DNA of 64,000 bases from an uncultured Eubacteriales bacterium. GTDB taxonomy: Bacteria > Bacillota > Clostridia > Oscillospirales > CAG-272. Position numbers and translations under genes: made by a program. Positions within the stretch are counted from its first letter, which is position 1; every line of letters starts with the position of its first letter. Location: the NCBI GenBank assembly GCA_949747515.1, contig CATKFO010000063.1, positions 1 to 64,000 of the forward strand. Reading direction: 5' to 3'. This document shows, in pieces, positions 52,512 through 61,682 of this stretch. The notes beneath the pieces were generated by a model. The model saw nothing but the letters and a program-made list of their open reading frames with translations. It did no database searches and had not been told where the DNA came from.

Positions 52512-54596
52512 TTAATTATTTTCCCATTTTCCTCTCTCAGGCGAAACGAGAACGGGGAAGCAGCATATTCTTAGTCTCGCGCACCCCATCGGTATCAGCT
52601 TTAGATCTTCTTCCGGTTCGTCGCTCTCAACAGGACTTTTAGGCAGCGGTTCTATGGTATTGTCGTTATTTGAAACATTCCAGCAATTAAGCCTTCTTCC
52701 CTTAACATATAAACATATCGGAGCGTTTACGCTATCCCACGGCCGATCGTTGGCGCAAGCGAAATCTTCTTCTACCCTTACATCTTCCGTTTTATCAAGC
52801 TTCAACGCATAATTCCACGGAGTTCCCGGCTTAATGCATCGAACGGAATATTTATCAAGCTGCTTCAAATACCAATTTTCCTTTATATATAACGAATAGA
52901 AAAGCGGTCCCCTGCTAATAGATACGCAGTCGCCGATTGACGGCCATCGTATTATTTTCACATTTTGCTCAAAAACTATTTTCACAGTATTATCAAGCCA
53001 TTCGCCGTCGACTTTTATAATTTTTTTGTTTCCGCTAAATACTCTCGATTCGCCGTCAATATTCAGTTCCGTCTGTTCGCACCAATCTGGAATTCTCAGG
53101 TACAGAGGAAAGCAGGTGGGAACGTCGCATTTTACAGAAATTTTAACTATTCCGTTAAACGGATAATCCGTTTCTATTTTTATTTTCGCCTCCACGTCGT
53201 CCGATACTTTTACGCTCGCAGCGCATTCTCCGTACTGCCAAACGGCGGCGCCGTCGCCGTCCGCCGCCATGACTAGTCTTCCTACGTAAGTCGGCCATCC
53301 CATTGAATTATTGTGTACGCAGCAGCGATAGGTTCCCCTTTCGGCATAACCGAGCTGGCATCCGCCGTTCGCATATTCTCTCGATCTTTCGTCTATCTCA
53401 GGAACATTTACAGGAGTTAGATAGTGAATCGCCTTCATGTCCGGAGTATGCGACGCCGGATAGCTGTTTAGCATAACGTTTTCGCTTTTATCAGCATAAG
53501 AAGGATCTCCGGTAAGCTCGCCAAGAAGAGAGTACGTACGATTCATTTCTATCATCGCGCAGCTTTCAAATCCTTGACGAGGGTCATTCTTCCCTTCTCT
53601 TGCAAGCTCGTCCGCCGCGATAGCTCCTCCGGGAAGCCGTCCGAAATCGTCCATAAATGATTTATAAAGTCTTTCGGATTTCTCAAGGTCATCCTTATCA
53701 CAACTAAATTTATAGTGTAACGCCGGGTAGCCAAATCTCTGAGCAAAATCCACGCCGTGATAAGAGCAATATTTATCCTCAACTGCCAAGCCTCCGTACG
53801 TCTTGTATATACGCTCCGCTAAATCAATAAGATATTTTTCTCCCGTATGAGCGTACATCCATGACAAATGAGGAAGTATGTCGCAAGCTCTGGTATTTTG
53901 TATCATAGGCTGCCATACGTCTCCAAGCTCAGGCAGTTCTCTAGACGTAAGACAATTATTAGACGGGTCGCTGCAAAACCTGAAAAATCCGTCCAAAACC
54001 TTAATTACGCGTTCGTCGCCACATTCGTCGTAATATGATCTAAGCGCGTCAATAACAATAATATGAGGCCAGACATCCACAATCTTAGCGTCTGAATCGC
54101 GTCCAAGAGGATATTTCAAACATTGCGGGCCAAACCAACCGTCGTCCTCCGCGCTATTAAGAATCGAATCAATATACTTTTTCGTCAGCTTTAGAAGTCT
54201 TTCGTCCTCAAGTAATACTGCAAGATCCCTCGCGCCGCGAAGCCAGTACGCTTGCTCTTCCCACGCGATTTCGTTATACGTCGGGGTTTCAGACTTTCTC
54301 ACAAAGGTCTCGCCGGGAGCGTACGTATCGTTTAAACGTCTAATATCGGTCTCCATTCGTTCAGGTTGAAGCCATCCGTTCGTTGAAGTCATGAAATCGC
54401 TAGTTTCGCACAAGCGTCCAGCCATTCCGTCGCCCATAAGCTGGAGAATCTCTTTTAGCCATCCGGCAGGCCTTATTTTTCCCACCGGCAACTTTGCGAG
54501 AGGTTGATTAGCAAGCGGCGATTTTCCGCAAACGTAGTTATGTATTCCGTATTTAGAAGGTATTTTATCAAGATATGTGATTTTTTTATTCTTCAT
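52512..54596 (-). CDS. GH127-type beta-L-arabinofuranosidase
   Basis: The 694-residue enzyme is a DUF1680/GH127-family glycoside hydrolase. The zinc-binding and catalytic Cys set is visible as E344 and C346 (GFESCAMIE) and C425-C426 (YRCCVHN), equivalent to the E338/C340/C417/C418 group of the Bifidobacterium enzyme HypBA1. The N-terminal (alpha/alpha)6 part is followed by beta domains. There is no signal peptide, so it acts on imported oligosaccharides. No transporter or other sugar enzyme adjoins it. AAGGAGCGG precedes the ATG. Other GH127-related specificities are possible. Confidence 0.88.
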   Translation of the reverse strand: MKNKKITYLDKIPSKYGIHNYVCGKSPLANQPLAKLPVGKIRPAGWLKEILQLMGDGMAGRLCETSDFMTSTNGWLQPERMETDIRRLNDTYAPGETFVRKSETPTYNEIAWEEQAYWLRGARDLAVLLEDERLLKLTKKYIDSILNSAEDDGWFGPQCLKYPLGRDSDAKIVDVWPHIIVIDALRSYYDECGDERVIKVLDGFFRFCSDPSNNCLTSRELPELGDVWQPMIQNTRACDILPHLSWMYAHTGEKYLIDLAERIYKTYGGLAVEDKYCSYHGVDFAQRFGYPALHYKFSCDKDDLEKSERLYKSFMDDFGRLPGGAIAADELAREGKNDPRQGFESCAMIEMNRTYSLLGELTGDPSYADKSENVMLNSYPASHTPDMKAIHYLTPVNVPEIDERSREYANGGCQLGYAERGTYRCCVHNNSMGWPTYVGRLVMAADGDGAAVWQYGECAASVKVSDDVEAKIKIETDYPFNGIVKISVKCDVPTCFPLYLRIPDWCEQTELNIDGESRVFSGNKKIIKVDGEWLDNTVKIVFEQNVKIIRWPSIGDCVSISRGPLFYSLYIKENWYLKQLDKYSVRCIKPGTPWNYALKLDKTEDVRVEEDFACANDRPWDSVNAPICLYVKGRRLNCWNVSNNDNTIEPLPKSPVESDEPEEDLKLIPMGCARLRICCFPVLVSPERGKWENN

Positions 54597-54710
54597 AAAA
54601 TTCCGCTCCTTAATTTGCCCCGACTATCGCGGCAGTATTTAAAGTTGTTTTTTATTGTATCACATTTTTCGATCAACGACGCATTTTTTTCTAAAAAATT
54701 ATTTATTATA

Positions 54711-54739
54711 TTGACAAACAAGAATTTATGTGATATCAT
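54711..54739 (+). promoter_or_regulatory. Promoter of the SPFH/RHH unit
   Basis: TTGACA (54711-54716), a 17-base spacer and TATCAT (54734-54739) with TGA as extended -10. Confidence 0.7.
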
Positions 54740-54749
54740 TTTGATATCA
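54731..54749. promoter_or_regulatory. Tandem 8-base palindromes over the -10
   Basis: TGATATCA (54731-54738), TTT and TGATATCA (54742-54749). Each unit is its own palindrome and their centres are 11 bases apart, one helical turn. The first covers the -10. It suits a dimeric ribbon-helix-helix repressor, such as the protein encoded at 55928. Confidence 0.55.
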
Positions 54750-54783
54750 GTAAAATTTCTAATTTAAAGAAAGGCGTTTAATC

Positions 54784-55821
54784 ATGACTGAAAAAGTATT
54801 GAATGGAAAAAAGAACGGCATGGCGGTTTTGCTACTTACGTCCGCGTTATACATAGCCGCTATAGCCGCTGTAATAGTCGGAGGACTTACGCTTAATGGA
54901 GACGACAAAGCGGTCGGCGCAGCTCTGCTTGCGGTAGGAATATTCTGGCTGTGCGTCGGATGGATCCCGTATTGCGGTCTTCGCATACTTAAACCTCAAG
55001 AAGCTCTCGTGTTAACTCTTTTCGGAAAATATATCGGGACGCTGAAAAATAACGGATTTTATTTTGTAAACCCCTTCTGCACTTCAATAAATCCGGCCGC
55101 AAAAACTAAGCTCAGCCAAAGCGGAGACGTAGACGGAAGCAATTCCGGAGCAAGCATCGGATCTATCGTGCTGAACGGACAAAGCGTAGGAATAAATACT
55201 GTCGGAGACAAAAAAATTTCTCTGAAAATAATGACGCTTAACAACAATAGACAAAAGATCAACGATTGCCTTGGAAACCCGGTGGAAATCGGCATCGCTG
55301 TCACGTGGAGAGTAGCGGACACTGCAAAAGCCGTGTTTAACGTAGACAATTACAAAGAATTCCTATCGCTTCAATGCGACGCCGCGTTACGCAATATCGT
55401 GAGAATTTATCCATACGACATCGCTCCCGGAATCGATACTACCGGAGACGGAGTTGCGGACGAAGGCTCTCTCAGGGGTTCGAGCGAAATCGTCGCGGCG
55501 CGCATAAGAGATGAAATACAGGAAAAAGTCGGCGAGGCGGGGCTTGAAATAATTGAAGCGCGCATAACGTATTTGGCATACGCCCCGGAAATCGCAGCGG
55601 TTATGCTTCAAAGGCAACAAGCTTCCGCCATCATCGACGCGCGTAAAATGATAGTCGACGGAGCGGTCGGCATGGTAGAAATGGCGCTCGAGCGACTGAA
55701 CGAAGGCGGCATGGTAGCTCTTGACGAAGAACGAAAAGCGGCGATGGTGTCAAATCTGCTGGTCGTTCTATGCGGAAATCACGACGCGCAGCCGGTTGTT
55801 AATTCGGGAAGTTTATATTAA
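54784..55821 (+). CDS. SPFH/band-7 domain membrane protein
   Basis: The 345-residue protein has two hydrophobic N-terminal segments (about 16-38 and 44-64) and an SPFH/prohibitin-like domain (about 75-260), with [33 protein letters not shown] split by the canonical helix. The C-terminal region lacks the long coiled coil of flotillins. SPFH proteins scaffold membrane microdomains and often act with proteases. It is followed 106 bases later by a small ribbon-helix-helix protein, a unit shared by a promoter with tandem palindromes. Confidence 0.88.
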   Translation: MTEKVLNGKKNGMAVLLLTSALYIAAIAAVIVGGLTLNGDDKAVGAALLAVGIFWLCVGWIPYCGLRILKPQEALVLTLFGKYIGTLKNNGFYFVNPFCTSINPAAKTKLSQSGDVDGSNSGASIGSIVLNGQSVGINTVGDKKISLKIMTLNNNRQKINDCLGNPVEIGIAVTWRVADTAKAVFNVDNYKEFLSLQCDAALRNIVRIYPYDIAPGIDTTGDGVADEGSLRGSSEIVAARIRDEIQEKVGEAGLEIIEARITYLAYAPEIAAVMLQRQQASAIIDARKMIVDGAVGMVEMALERLNEGGMVALDEERKAAMVSNLLVVLCGNHDAQPVVNSGSLY

Positions 55822-55927
55822 CGAGCCGCATATTTAATACTCCCATGGAAATATCAACGCCATGGGAGTATCGAAGTTCATTCACAGCCGGCTAATTTAT
55901 TACGGTAAGGAGTGAGAAAAACGCAAG

Positions 55928-56140
55928 ATGAGTGAAAAAACACCCGCGCCGCAGAAAAAACAAGTGCCGCTGCGTTTATCTGAAAAGCTTTACAATGCAA
56001 TCGCCGCATGGGCGGAAGACGATTTTCGATCAGTTAACGGACAAATCGAGTATCTGCTGACGGAATGCGTAAGGCAGCGAAAAAAGAACGGAAAATACGT
56101 GTCCGATCAGATCGACGTACCGCCGGAACTTGACGTTTGA
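55928..56140 (+). CDS. Arc-like ribbon-helix-helix protein
   Basis: The 70-residue protein starts with a basic stretch and the beta-strand KKQVPLRLS, followed by two helices ([15 protein letters not shown] and [17 protein letters not shown]), the Arc/MetJ fold. The likely DNA-contacting strand is VPLRLS. AAGGAG lies about 12 bases from the ATG, a long spacing. The protein could repress the SPFH promoter at 54711-54749, an inference from the paired half-sites, or it could be a partner in another role. Confidence 0.8.
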   Translation: MSEKTPAPQKKQVPLRLSEKLYNAIAAWAEDDFRSVNGQIEYLLTECVRQRKKNGKYVSDQIDVPPELDV

Positions 56141-56179
56141 TCAATCGGCGCGCAAAAACAAAACAGATAATAAAATATA

Positions 56180-56212
56180 AGCTCCGCTTCCGAGCTTGTC
56201 GGAAGCGGAGCT
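56180..56212. terminator. Bidirectional terminator after the RHH gene
   Basis: Perfect 14-bp arms AGCTCCGCTTCCGA (56180-56193) and TCGGAAGCGGAGCT (56199-56212), loop GCTTG. U-rich sequence lies on the minus side as well, so it also serves the flavodiiron gene. Confidence 0.82.
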
Positions 56213-56274
56213 AGTTGTTTAGTTATTTATTACAAGTATACGATCTTACAATAAGCTTCGTACGAGTCGCCCCG

Positions 56275-58068
56275 TCAGCTTATGGGTTCAAAATCAGCCG
56301 CTCCATGCTTGCAAAGAGGGCAAACAAAATCCTCCGGAAGCTCGTCCCCTTCATATACGTAACCGCATACTTTGCACACATATCCGCGTTTTCCATTTGT
56401 ATTCGGCTTCGGCTTCACATTATTCTGATAATAAGTGTAAGTCATAGTTTCCGTTTTAGAAATAACTCTCGATTCAGTCACGGAACAAATAAATATTCCA
56501 TGAGTGTCAACGTCAATATATTGTTCAACATTGAGAGACATAAACGAGTTAATATATCTCGGGAGGAACACGAGCCCGTTGTCGCTGCGGAGAGGGGCGC
56601 ATCCTTCAAATTTATCCGCGTTCCGTCCGCTTCGGAAGCCAAAATTTTCAAATACCGAAAAGGGAGCTTCAGTCGAAAGGCAGCACACGTTCATTTTACC
56701 AGTTTGCTTTATAACGTGATGCGAATAATTTTCCTTATTTATAGTAACTGCGACGCGATTAGGCGTATTTGTAACCTGCGTTACAGTATTTACTATCAGA
56801 CCGTTATCCTTTTTACCGTCGTTTGAAGTTACAACGTAAAGTCCGTATCCTATGTTGAACAGAGCCGTAAGATCGTTTTTATTCGCCGTCTCGCTGCGCT
56901 GGGCAATATAATCTCGGCACAGCTCTCCGGCCAGGCTGTCAATAGAATTCATGCTATCGTCGCTAAGCGCCGAACGGATAGTAACCGTTGTTTCCGCAAA
57001 ATTCACTTTTGATCCGGCTTCCTCAAACATTTTTTTCATGGTCTTCGCCGCGAGAGGAGCCCACGATCCGTTTTCAACGAAAGCAACCGTACGATTTTTA
57101 TATCCGCGTTCGGTAAGATGATTTATAAACTCGCGCATAAACGGGAATATGCCGGCGTTATAGGTTGTAGTAGCGAGTATCAGTTTGGAATATCTAAACG
57201 CGTCCTCGACCGCTTCGGCCATATCGCATCGCGCAAGATCGTTAAGCGCAACTTTAGGACAGCCCTTTTCTTTAAGCTTTTCTGCAAGAGTTAAAACGGC
57301 CTTTTTAGTATTTCCATATACGGAAGTATAAGCGATAACAATGCCCTCGGTTTCGACCGAATAAGACGACCAAGTGTTATAAAGCCCGATATAATATGAA
57401 AGATTTTCAGTAAGGACAGGACCGTGAAGGGGACATATGATATTTATATCTAACGTAGAAGCCTTCTTAAGCAAAGCCTGCACTTGAGCTCCGTATTTCC
57501 CTACTATACCGACGTAATAGCGGCGAGCCTCGCACGCCCAGTCCTCATCAATGTCAAGAGCTCCGAATTTTCCGAATCCATCCGCAGAAAACAAAACCTT
57601 ATCCGCAGAATCATACGTTACCATGACCTCCGGCCAATGCACCATGGGAGCCGCTACAAACGAAAGCGTATGCTTGCCGAGCTTCAGCGAGTCTCCTTCG
57701 GCGATAATAATACGTCTGTCCGCAAAATCAACGCCAAAAAACTGTTTCATCATTTTAAACGACTTGTCGCTTGAGACTATTACGGCGTTTTCGTACGTTT
57801 TCATGAAATTCGCTATATTTGCGGAATGATCCGGTTCCATATGCTGAACTACAAGGTAATCCGGTCTGCGCCCGTCAAGCTCCGCCTCGAGATTATCGAG
57901 CCATTCATGAGTAAAGCGCGCGTCGACGGTGTCCATTACGGCGATTTTCTCGTCAATTATAACGTACGAGTTATACGCCATACCGTTTGGAACGGAATAT
58001 TGTCCCTCAAAAAGATCCACTTCATGATCGTTTACTCCAACGTACCTGATATCGTTTGTAATTTTCAT
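56275..58068 (-). CDS. Flavodiiron protein fused to flavin reductase and rubredoxin
   Basis: The 597-residue protein carries four modules. A beta-lactamase-like diiron domain (1-250) has H76, E78, D80 and H81 (QHMEPDHSAN), H144, D163 and H215. A flavodoxin domain spans about 254-395 (AYTSVYGNTKKAV), followed by a flavin-reductase-like domain (about 405-555). A C-terminal rubredoxin has C565, C568, C583 and C586. Flavodiiron proteins reduce O2 to water or NO to N2O with electrons from rubredoxin. This fusion could accept NAD(P)H electrons and use them internally. GGGAGGAAGG precedes the ATG. It follows pncC by 56 bases. Confidence 0.95.
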   Translation of the reverse strand: MKITNDIRYVGVNDHEVDLFEGQYSVPNGMAYNSYVIIDEKIAVMDTVDARFTHEWLDNLEAELDGRRPDYLVVQHMEPDHSANIANFMKTYENAVIVSSDKSFKMMKQFFGVDFADRRIIIAEGDSLKLGKHTLSFVAAPMVHWPEVMVTYDSADKVLFSADGFGKFGALDIDEDWACEARRYYVGIVGKYGAQVQALLKKASTLDINIICPLHGPVLTENLSYYIGLYNTWSSYSVETEGIVIAYTSVYGNTKKAVLTLAEKLKEKGCPKVALNDLARCDMAEAVEDAFRYSKLILATTTYNAGIFPFMREFINHLTERGYKNRTVAFVENGSWAPLAAKTMKKMFEEAGSKVNFAETTVTIRSALSDDSMNSIDSLAGELCRDYIAQRSETANKNDLTALFNIGYGLYVVTSNDGKKDNGLIVNTVTQVTNTPNRVAVTINKENYSHHVIKQTGKMNVCCLSTEAPFSVFENFGFRSGRNADKFEGCAPLRSDNGLVFLPRYINSFMSLNVEQYIDVDTHGIFICSVTESRVISKTETMTYTYYQNNVKPKPNTNGKRGYVCKVCGYVYEGDELPEDFVCPLCKHGAADFEPIS

Positions 58069-58124
58069 TATCCTTCCTCCCGTTGTTATTAATATTTGAG
58101 TTTTATTATCATATTAAAAATATG

Positions 58125-58742
58125 TCAGCTGCAGATTCGTTCCGATATTTTTATCAGAGCCGCCGCAACCGTAAGCCTTCGAATAGTCGTGCGATTCTTC
58201 TCTTCTCCAAAATGCAATATATCGGCAATTGTTCCGTCCTTATCGGAAACGCCGAAGCATACGGTCCCGACCGGCTTTGTCGGAGTCCCGCCGCCAGGTC
58301 CAGCTATACCTGTCACTGAGACTGAGATTGAACAATTTAATAGCTTCCTCGCGCCTTCCGCCATTTCATGAGCGCATTGCTCAGACACAGCTCCGTATTT
58401 AGAGATCGTATCCTCGCTTACTCCCAACACGCCGGTTTTCACAGTGTTCGCATAAGATACGACGCCTCCCAGAAGCACGTCGGACGAGCCTGGAATATCG
58501 GCGATTTTTGCGGATATCATCCCGGCGGTGCAGCTTTCGGCAAAGCCTATAGTCATGCGGCGTTCACGAAGAAGCTCTATCGTCATCCTTGCTATAGGTT
58601 CAAGCTCCGCTTCCTCTATGGATATATTTCCGCATACGCTCCGCGACGCGTTAAGTAATTCGTCCGTTAGTTTCTTACATACCGCATACTTTTCTACTCT
58701 ACTCTTTAAATCTTCGCTCCAACTGTTAAAAGAAGATATCAT
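58125..58742 (-). CDS. pncC: CinA C-terminal domain nicotinamide-nucleotide amidase
   Basis: The 205-residue protein is a stand-alone CinA C-terminal (PncC) domain. The family motifs are GFAESCTAGMISAKIADIPGSSDV (split as ESCTAGMIS and IPGSSDVLLGG) and VTGIAGPGGGTPTKPVGTV. PncC deamidates NMN to nicotinate mononucleotide. AGAGGAAAG lies upstream. About 40 extra residues precede the domain. It shares a transcript with the flavodiiron gene. Confidence 0.92.
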   Translation of the reverse strand: MISSFNSWSEDLKSRVEKYAVCKKLTDELLNASRSVCGNISIEEAELEPIARMTIELLRERRMTIGFAESCTAGMISAKIADIPGSSDVLLGGVVSYANTVKTGVLGVSEDTISKYGAVSEQCAHEMAEGARKLLNCSISVSVTGIAGPGGGTPTKPVGTVCFGVSDKDGTIADILHFGEEKNRTTIRRLTVAAALIKISERICS

Positions 58743-58963
58743 GTAAACTTTCCTCTTGATTTGACTTAATATTCATATGCTTTTTGTCAAAAACATAACG
58801 CGTCGGCTATAGTCGTCATTACGCGTCCATACTTAAAACGGAGTCTCTAAAATATTCTATGGCGAGACCGTTGCAATAGTAAAGCAAGCAAAAAAATTGA
58901 AACGCGTTTTTTCATAATGTAATTCCACCGCCCCGCTTTAAAAATGTTCGCGGGACTATAAAT
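58743..58963. other. Intergenic region, nothing supported
   Basis: AT-rich sequence between pncC and the deaminase gene. A TTGACA on the minus strand near 58783 lacks a -10 at usable spacing. I see no gene, terminator or repeat that I can support. Confidence 0.4.
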
Positions 58964-59356
58964 TTATACCCACCATTCAGGAGTTATCTCGCCAAGCGAT
59001 ATAACTTTTTCTGCTTCGTAATCCAAAAGTATTTCTATTTCCCGATAATTTTCGGGCATAATCTGAACCATAAGTTCACGACAAGCTCCGCACGGCGCGC
59101 CCGCCTTTCCATCAGACATAATTGCAAGAACTTTTTTTATTTCATGTTCGCCATTGGTGATCATATTGAAAATAGCGTTTCGTTCAGCGCAAATTCCTAA
59201 GGTACAGCAGGTATCTACGCATACGCCCGTATATATTTTTCCTGATGAAGACAGTATGGCGGACGCAACCCCTCCTGCTTCTACATAATCGGAGATTTTT
59301 CTGCTATTTCTGTACCTATTTGCGGTCAAATACATTTCCTTCCAGATTTGTTCCAT
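58964..59356 (-). CDS. Cytidine/blasticidin-S deaminase-type zinc deaminase
   Basis: The 130-residue protein has the zinc motif CAERNAIF, with Cys where most cytosine-type deaminases have His, and the second zinc site PCGACREL. The order, length and ending (TPEWWV) fit the small cytidine-deaminase/blasticidin-S-deaminase group. It deaminates cytosine in a nucleoside or nucleoside antibiotic; the substrate is not settled. AAAGAAG lies before the ATG. Confidence 0.85.
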   Translation of the reverse strand: MEQIWKEMYLTANRYRNSRKISDYVEAGGVASAILSSSGKIYTGVCVDTCCTLGICAERNAIFNMITNGEHEIKKVLAIMSDGKAGAPCGACRELMVQIMPENYREIEILLDYEAEKVISLGEITPEWWV

Positions 59357-59552
59357 CTTCTTTTTACGCCTCGTTTACAATAATATGCCGGAGCCCCAAG
59401 CCTACCAGGAAGACGATTACGACCCTACTTTTTCGAATTATAGGACCAAGGTTCCAGGAAAAATTACCTGACTACCGCGCTTTGCGACTTATTATACAAG
59501 GATACCCGCCGAAAGACAGCCGCTCCCGACGGGTTTATTTCAGATTCCTCAC

Positions 59553-59580
59553 GGGATGATCAAAAGGGGCTTTTATCCCG
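59553..59580 (-). terminator. Hairpin after the esterase gene
   Basis: CGGGAT and ATCCCG with an inner AAAAG/CTTTT pairing directly after the stop; no strong U-tract, so a weak terminator at best. Confidence 0.4.
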
Positions 59581-59581
59581 T

Positions 59582-60397
59582 TTAATATCCGCGTCTCAGA
59601 AGCCAATCCGCCGCAAGTCTTCCCCATTCGCAGGCGCCCGGAACGTCTTCAGCAAGTCCGAGTCCATGACCTCCCTCGGGGAATATATGAAGCTCAAACG
59701 GAATGTTCTTCTCTCTAAGAGCCGCTCCCATGTTTAACGCGTTCTGGACGGGTACTCCGTCGTCCATTGCGGTATGCCACATAAACACGGCGGGAGAGTC
59801 GTCTTTAACGTTCAGTTCTCCGGAAAGCTCTCTCGCAAGTTCTTCCTCGTTTTCAAGACCTCCGAGCAAGTTCACTCTGGTGCCCATATGAGTAAATTCC
59901 GGCATAAGCGTAATGACAGCGTAGCACAGCATAGCGGCGTCGGGACGACACGACATACGATCGATTTCATCTCCGTCATCTCGTCCGCCGTCGTAATGTA
60001 TCATAGACGCTGTCGCAAGATGACCGCCCGCTGAAAAACCCAGAACGGCTATCTTTTCGGGATCGATATTATATTCTTCCGCATGATATCGCACCCATCT
60101 TACGGCGCGGTTAACGTCCTCGACTATAGAAGGATAACGGTAAGGACTGAGTCTGTAATTAAGAACAAAGCCGCTGATACCGTAACGATTGAACATTTCG
60201 CAAACGGGACCGCCCTCATGATCAGCGCGCATCTCATATCCGCCTCCCGGACATACGATAACGCAGCCTGTTTTTTTGACGGTTCCGTCGGAGTTTTTAG
60301 TTTCCGGCACGATATAAGGAGTCATGTCGGTTTCAGGCTGACCGTAGCTTTCGTTAAAATAAGGAGCGCCGTTCTCCCACAGCTTTACGTTTTCCAT
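59582..60397 (-). CDS. Alpha/beta hydrolase, acetyl esterase type
   Basis: The 271-residue enzyme has the nucleophile elbow VLGFSAGGHLA, an acid in TAMDDGVPVQN and a His in FPEGGHGLG. GGGYEMRADHEGG gives the oxyanion loop of the BD-FAE/Axe-type carbohydrate esterases. Such enzymes often remove acetyl groups from plant polysaccharides. It has no signal peptide and is cytoplasmic. AAAGGA precedes the ATG. It ends beside a hairpin (CGGGAT with ATCCCG, about 59553-59580). Confidence 0.9.
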   Translation of the reverse strand: MENVKLWENGAPYFNESYGQPETDMTPYIVPETKNSDGTVKKTGCVIVCPGGGYEMRADHEGGPVCEMFNRYGISGFVLNYRLSPYRYPSIVEDVNRAVRWVRYHAEEYNIDPEKIAVLGFSAGGHLATASMIHYDGGRDDGDEIDRMSCRPDAAMLCYAVITLMPEFTHMGTRVNLLGGLENEEELARELSGELNVKDDSPAVFMWHTAMDDGVPVQNALNMGAALREKNIPFELHIFPEGGHGLGLAEDVPGACEWGRLAADWLLRRGY

Positions 60398-60454
60398 AAA
60401 ATTATTATTCCTTTCAGACGCTTTGATTAAACATGTCTGTCAAATTAACGCCGA

Positions 60455-61498
60455 TTAAAGCTCAACGCGAGCTCCGTTTTTCTCGGCAGATTTAAACGCG
60501 GCCATTATAACTCCGAGAACAGCTCTCATCTGATCGTGCGTAACGGCCTGCTCTTCTTTTCCGTCGACAGCGCGTACAAAATTTCTGTAATAATCGTGAA
60601 CGTCGGAATGAGGACGTTCGACTTCGTACTCGTCTACTGTAATGCTGTCGCGCGGAGCCATGGTCTTAGTAAGTCCGGCCGCCGTCTGAACGGGAACCAC
60701 GTCGGATTCATGCCATGCCTTGCATTTAGCCACACGGCACTTTTCTCTCCAGTCGGTAATCATAGCGGAGCCGTCCTTAGCTCTCATATAGAAGCGAGGC
60801 ATCTGAATGAAGTTATAAGTGCCTACCTCGATATACGCTTCCTGACCGTTCGGAAAATCAATATAAAGACGGAAACCGTCGTCAACCTCTTTATTTGTAA
60901 TATGATCAAAAGTACATCTTACAGACTTCACGTCAAATCCGAAAATCATAAGCGCCTGATCTATAAGATGAACGCCCCAGTCGTACAGCATGCCGCCGCC
61001 GTACTCCTTTTCACCTCTCCAGTCGGAAGGAATTCCTCGGCTGCCGTGAATACGTGATTCAAGGTTAATAACCTCTCCGATTTCTCCGCTGTCGTGGATT
61101 TGCTTCATAGCGAGGTAGTCCACGTCCCAGCGTCTGTTCTGATGAACGGTAAACAGGCGTTCCGCTTTCTTCGACGCAGCGATCATTCTCTCAAGGCTGT
61201 CGAGAGATAAGGTTACCGGTTTTTCAGAAATAACGTTTTTACCGGCCTCGAGAGCCGCTATGCATACTTCCTCGTGAACGTCGTTGGGTATAGCCACCGT
61301 CACAATCTCTATTTCAGGATCCGCAAGCAATTCTTCCCGAGTAGAGTACGCGCGTATTCCCCTTGACTCGGCAAGTCGGCGTCTTTCTTCTTTTATATCG
61401 TAAATTCCGGCAAGCTCTACAACGTCGCTTTTCAGCATATGCTCCGTATGCCAGCCTCCCATTCCTCCGTATCCAATAACGGCAGCTTTCTTTTTCAT
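60455..61498 (-). CDS. Gfo/Idh/MocA family oxidoreductase
   Basis: The 347-residue protein has a Rossmann loop (VIGYGGMGGWHTEHM) and the EKP motif (VISEKPVTLS). NAD(P)-dependent members oxidise or reduce sugars and their derivatives. The ATG at 61498 (MKKKAAVIG) is chosen because GGAAAGG lies nine bases upstream; the earlier ATG at 61507 abuts it. Substrate unknown. It may work with the esterase downstream in carbohydrate breakdown. Confidence 0.92.
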   Translation of the reverse strand: MKKKAAVIGYGGMGGWHTEHMLKSDVVELAGIYDIKEERRRLAESRGIRAYSTREELLADPEIEIVTVAIPNDVHEEVCIAALEAGKNVISEKPVTLSLDSLERMIAASKKAERLFTVHQNRRWDVDYLAMKQIHDSGEIGEVINLESRIHGSRGIPSDWRGEKEYGGGMLYDWGVHLIDQALMIFGFDVKSVRCTFDHITNKEVDDGFRLYIDFPNGQEAYIEVGTYNFIQMPRFYMRAKDGSAMITDWREKCRVAKCKAWHESDVVPVQTAAGLTKTMAPRDSITVDEYEVERPHSDVHDYYRNFVRAVDGKEEQAVTHDQMRAVLGVIMAAFKSAEKNGARVEL

Positions 61499-61682
61499 AT
61501 AATCCATCCTTTCCCCTGAAACGTTATTGAGAACGATATTTCAGAGTCGCAAAAAGTCCTGCGGAGTTCTTTTTCCGCATAAAAATAACCTTTAACAGTT
61601 CATCAACATTATAGCAATTATTCCCGATAAGTCAATAGAATAAAAAAATTTTTTACCCGTAGACTGAGAATTAAAAATCTGT

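Noticed and set aside
58778-58790. TTGACA upstream of pncC
   Set aside because: No -10-like hexamer lies at 16-18 bases; the nearest AT-rich hexamer is at about 13.
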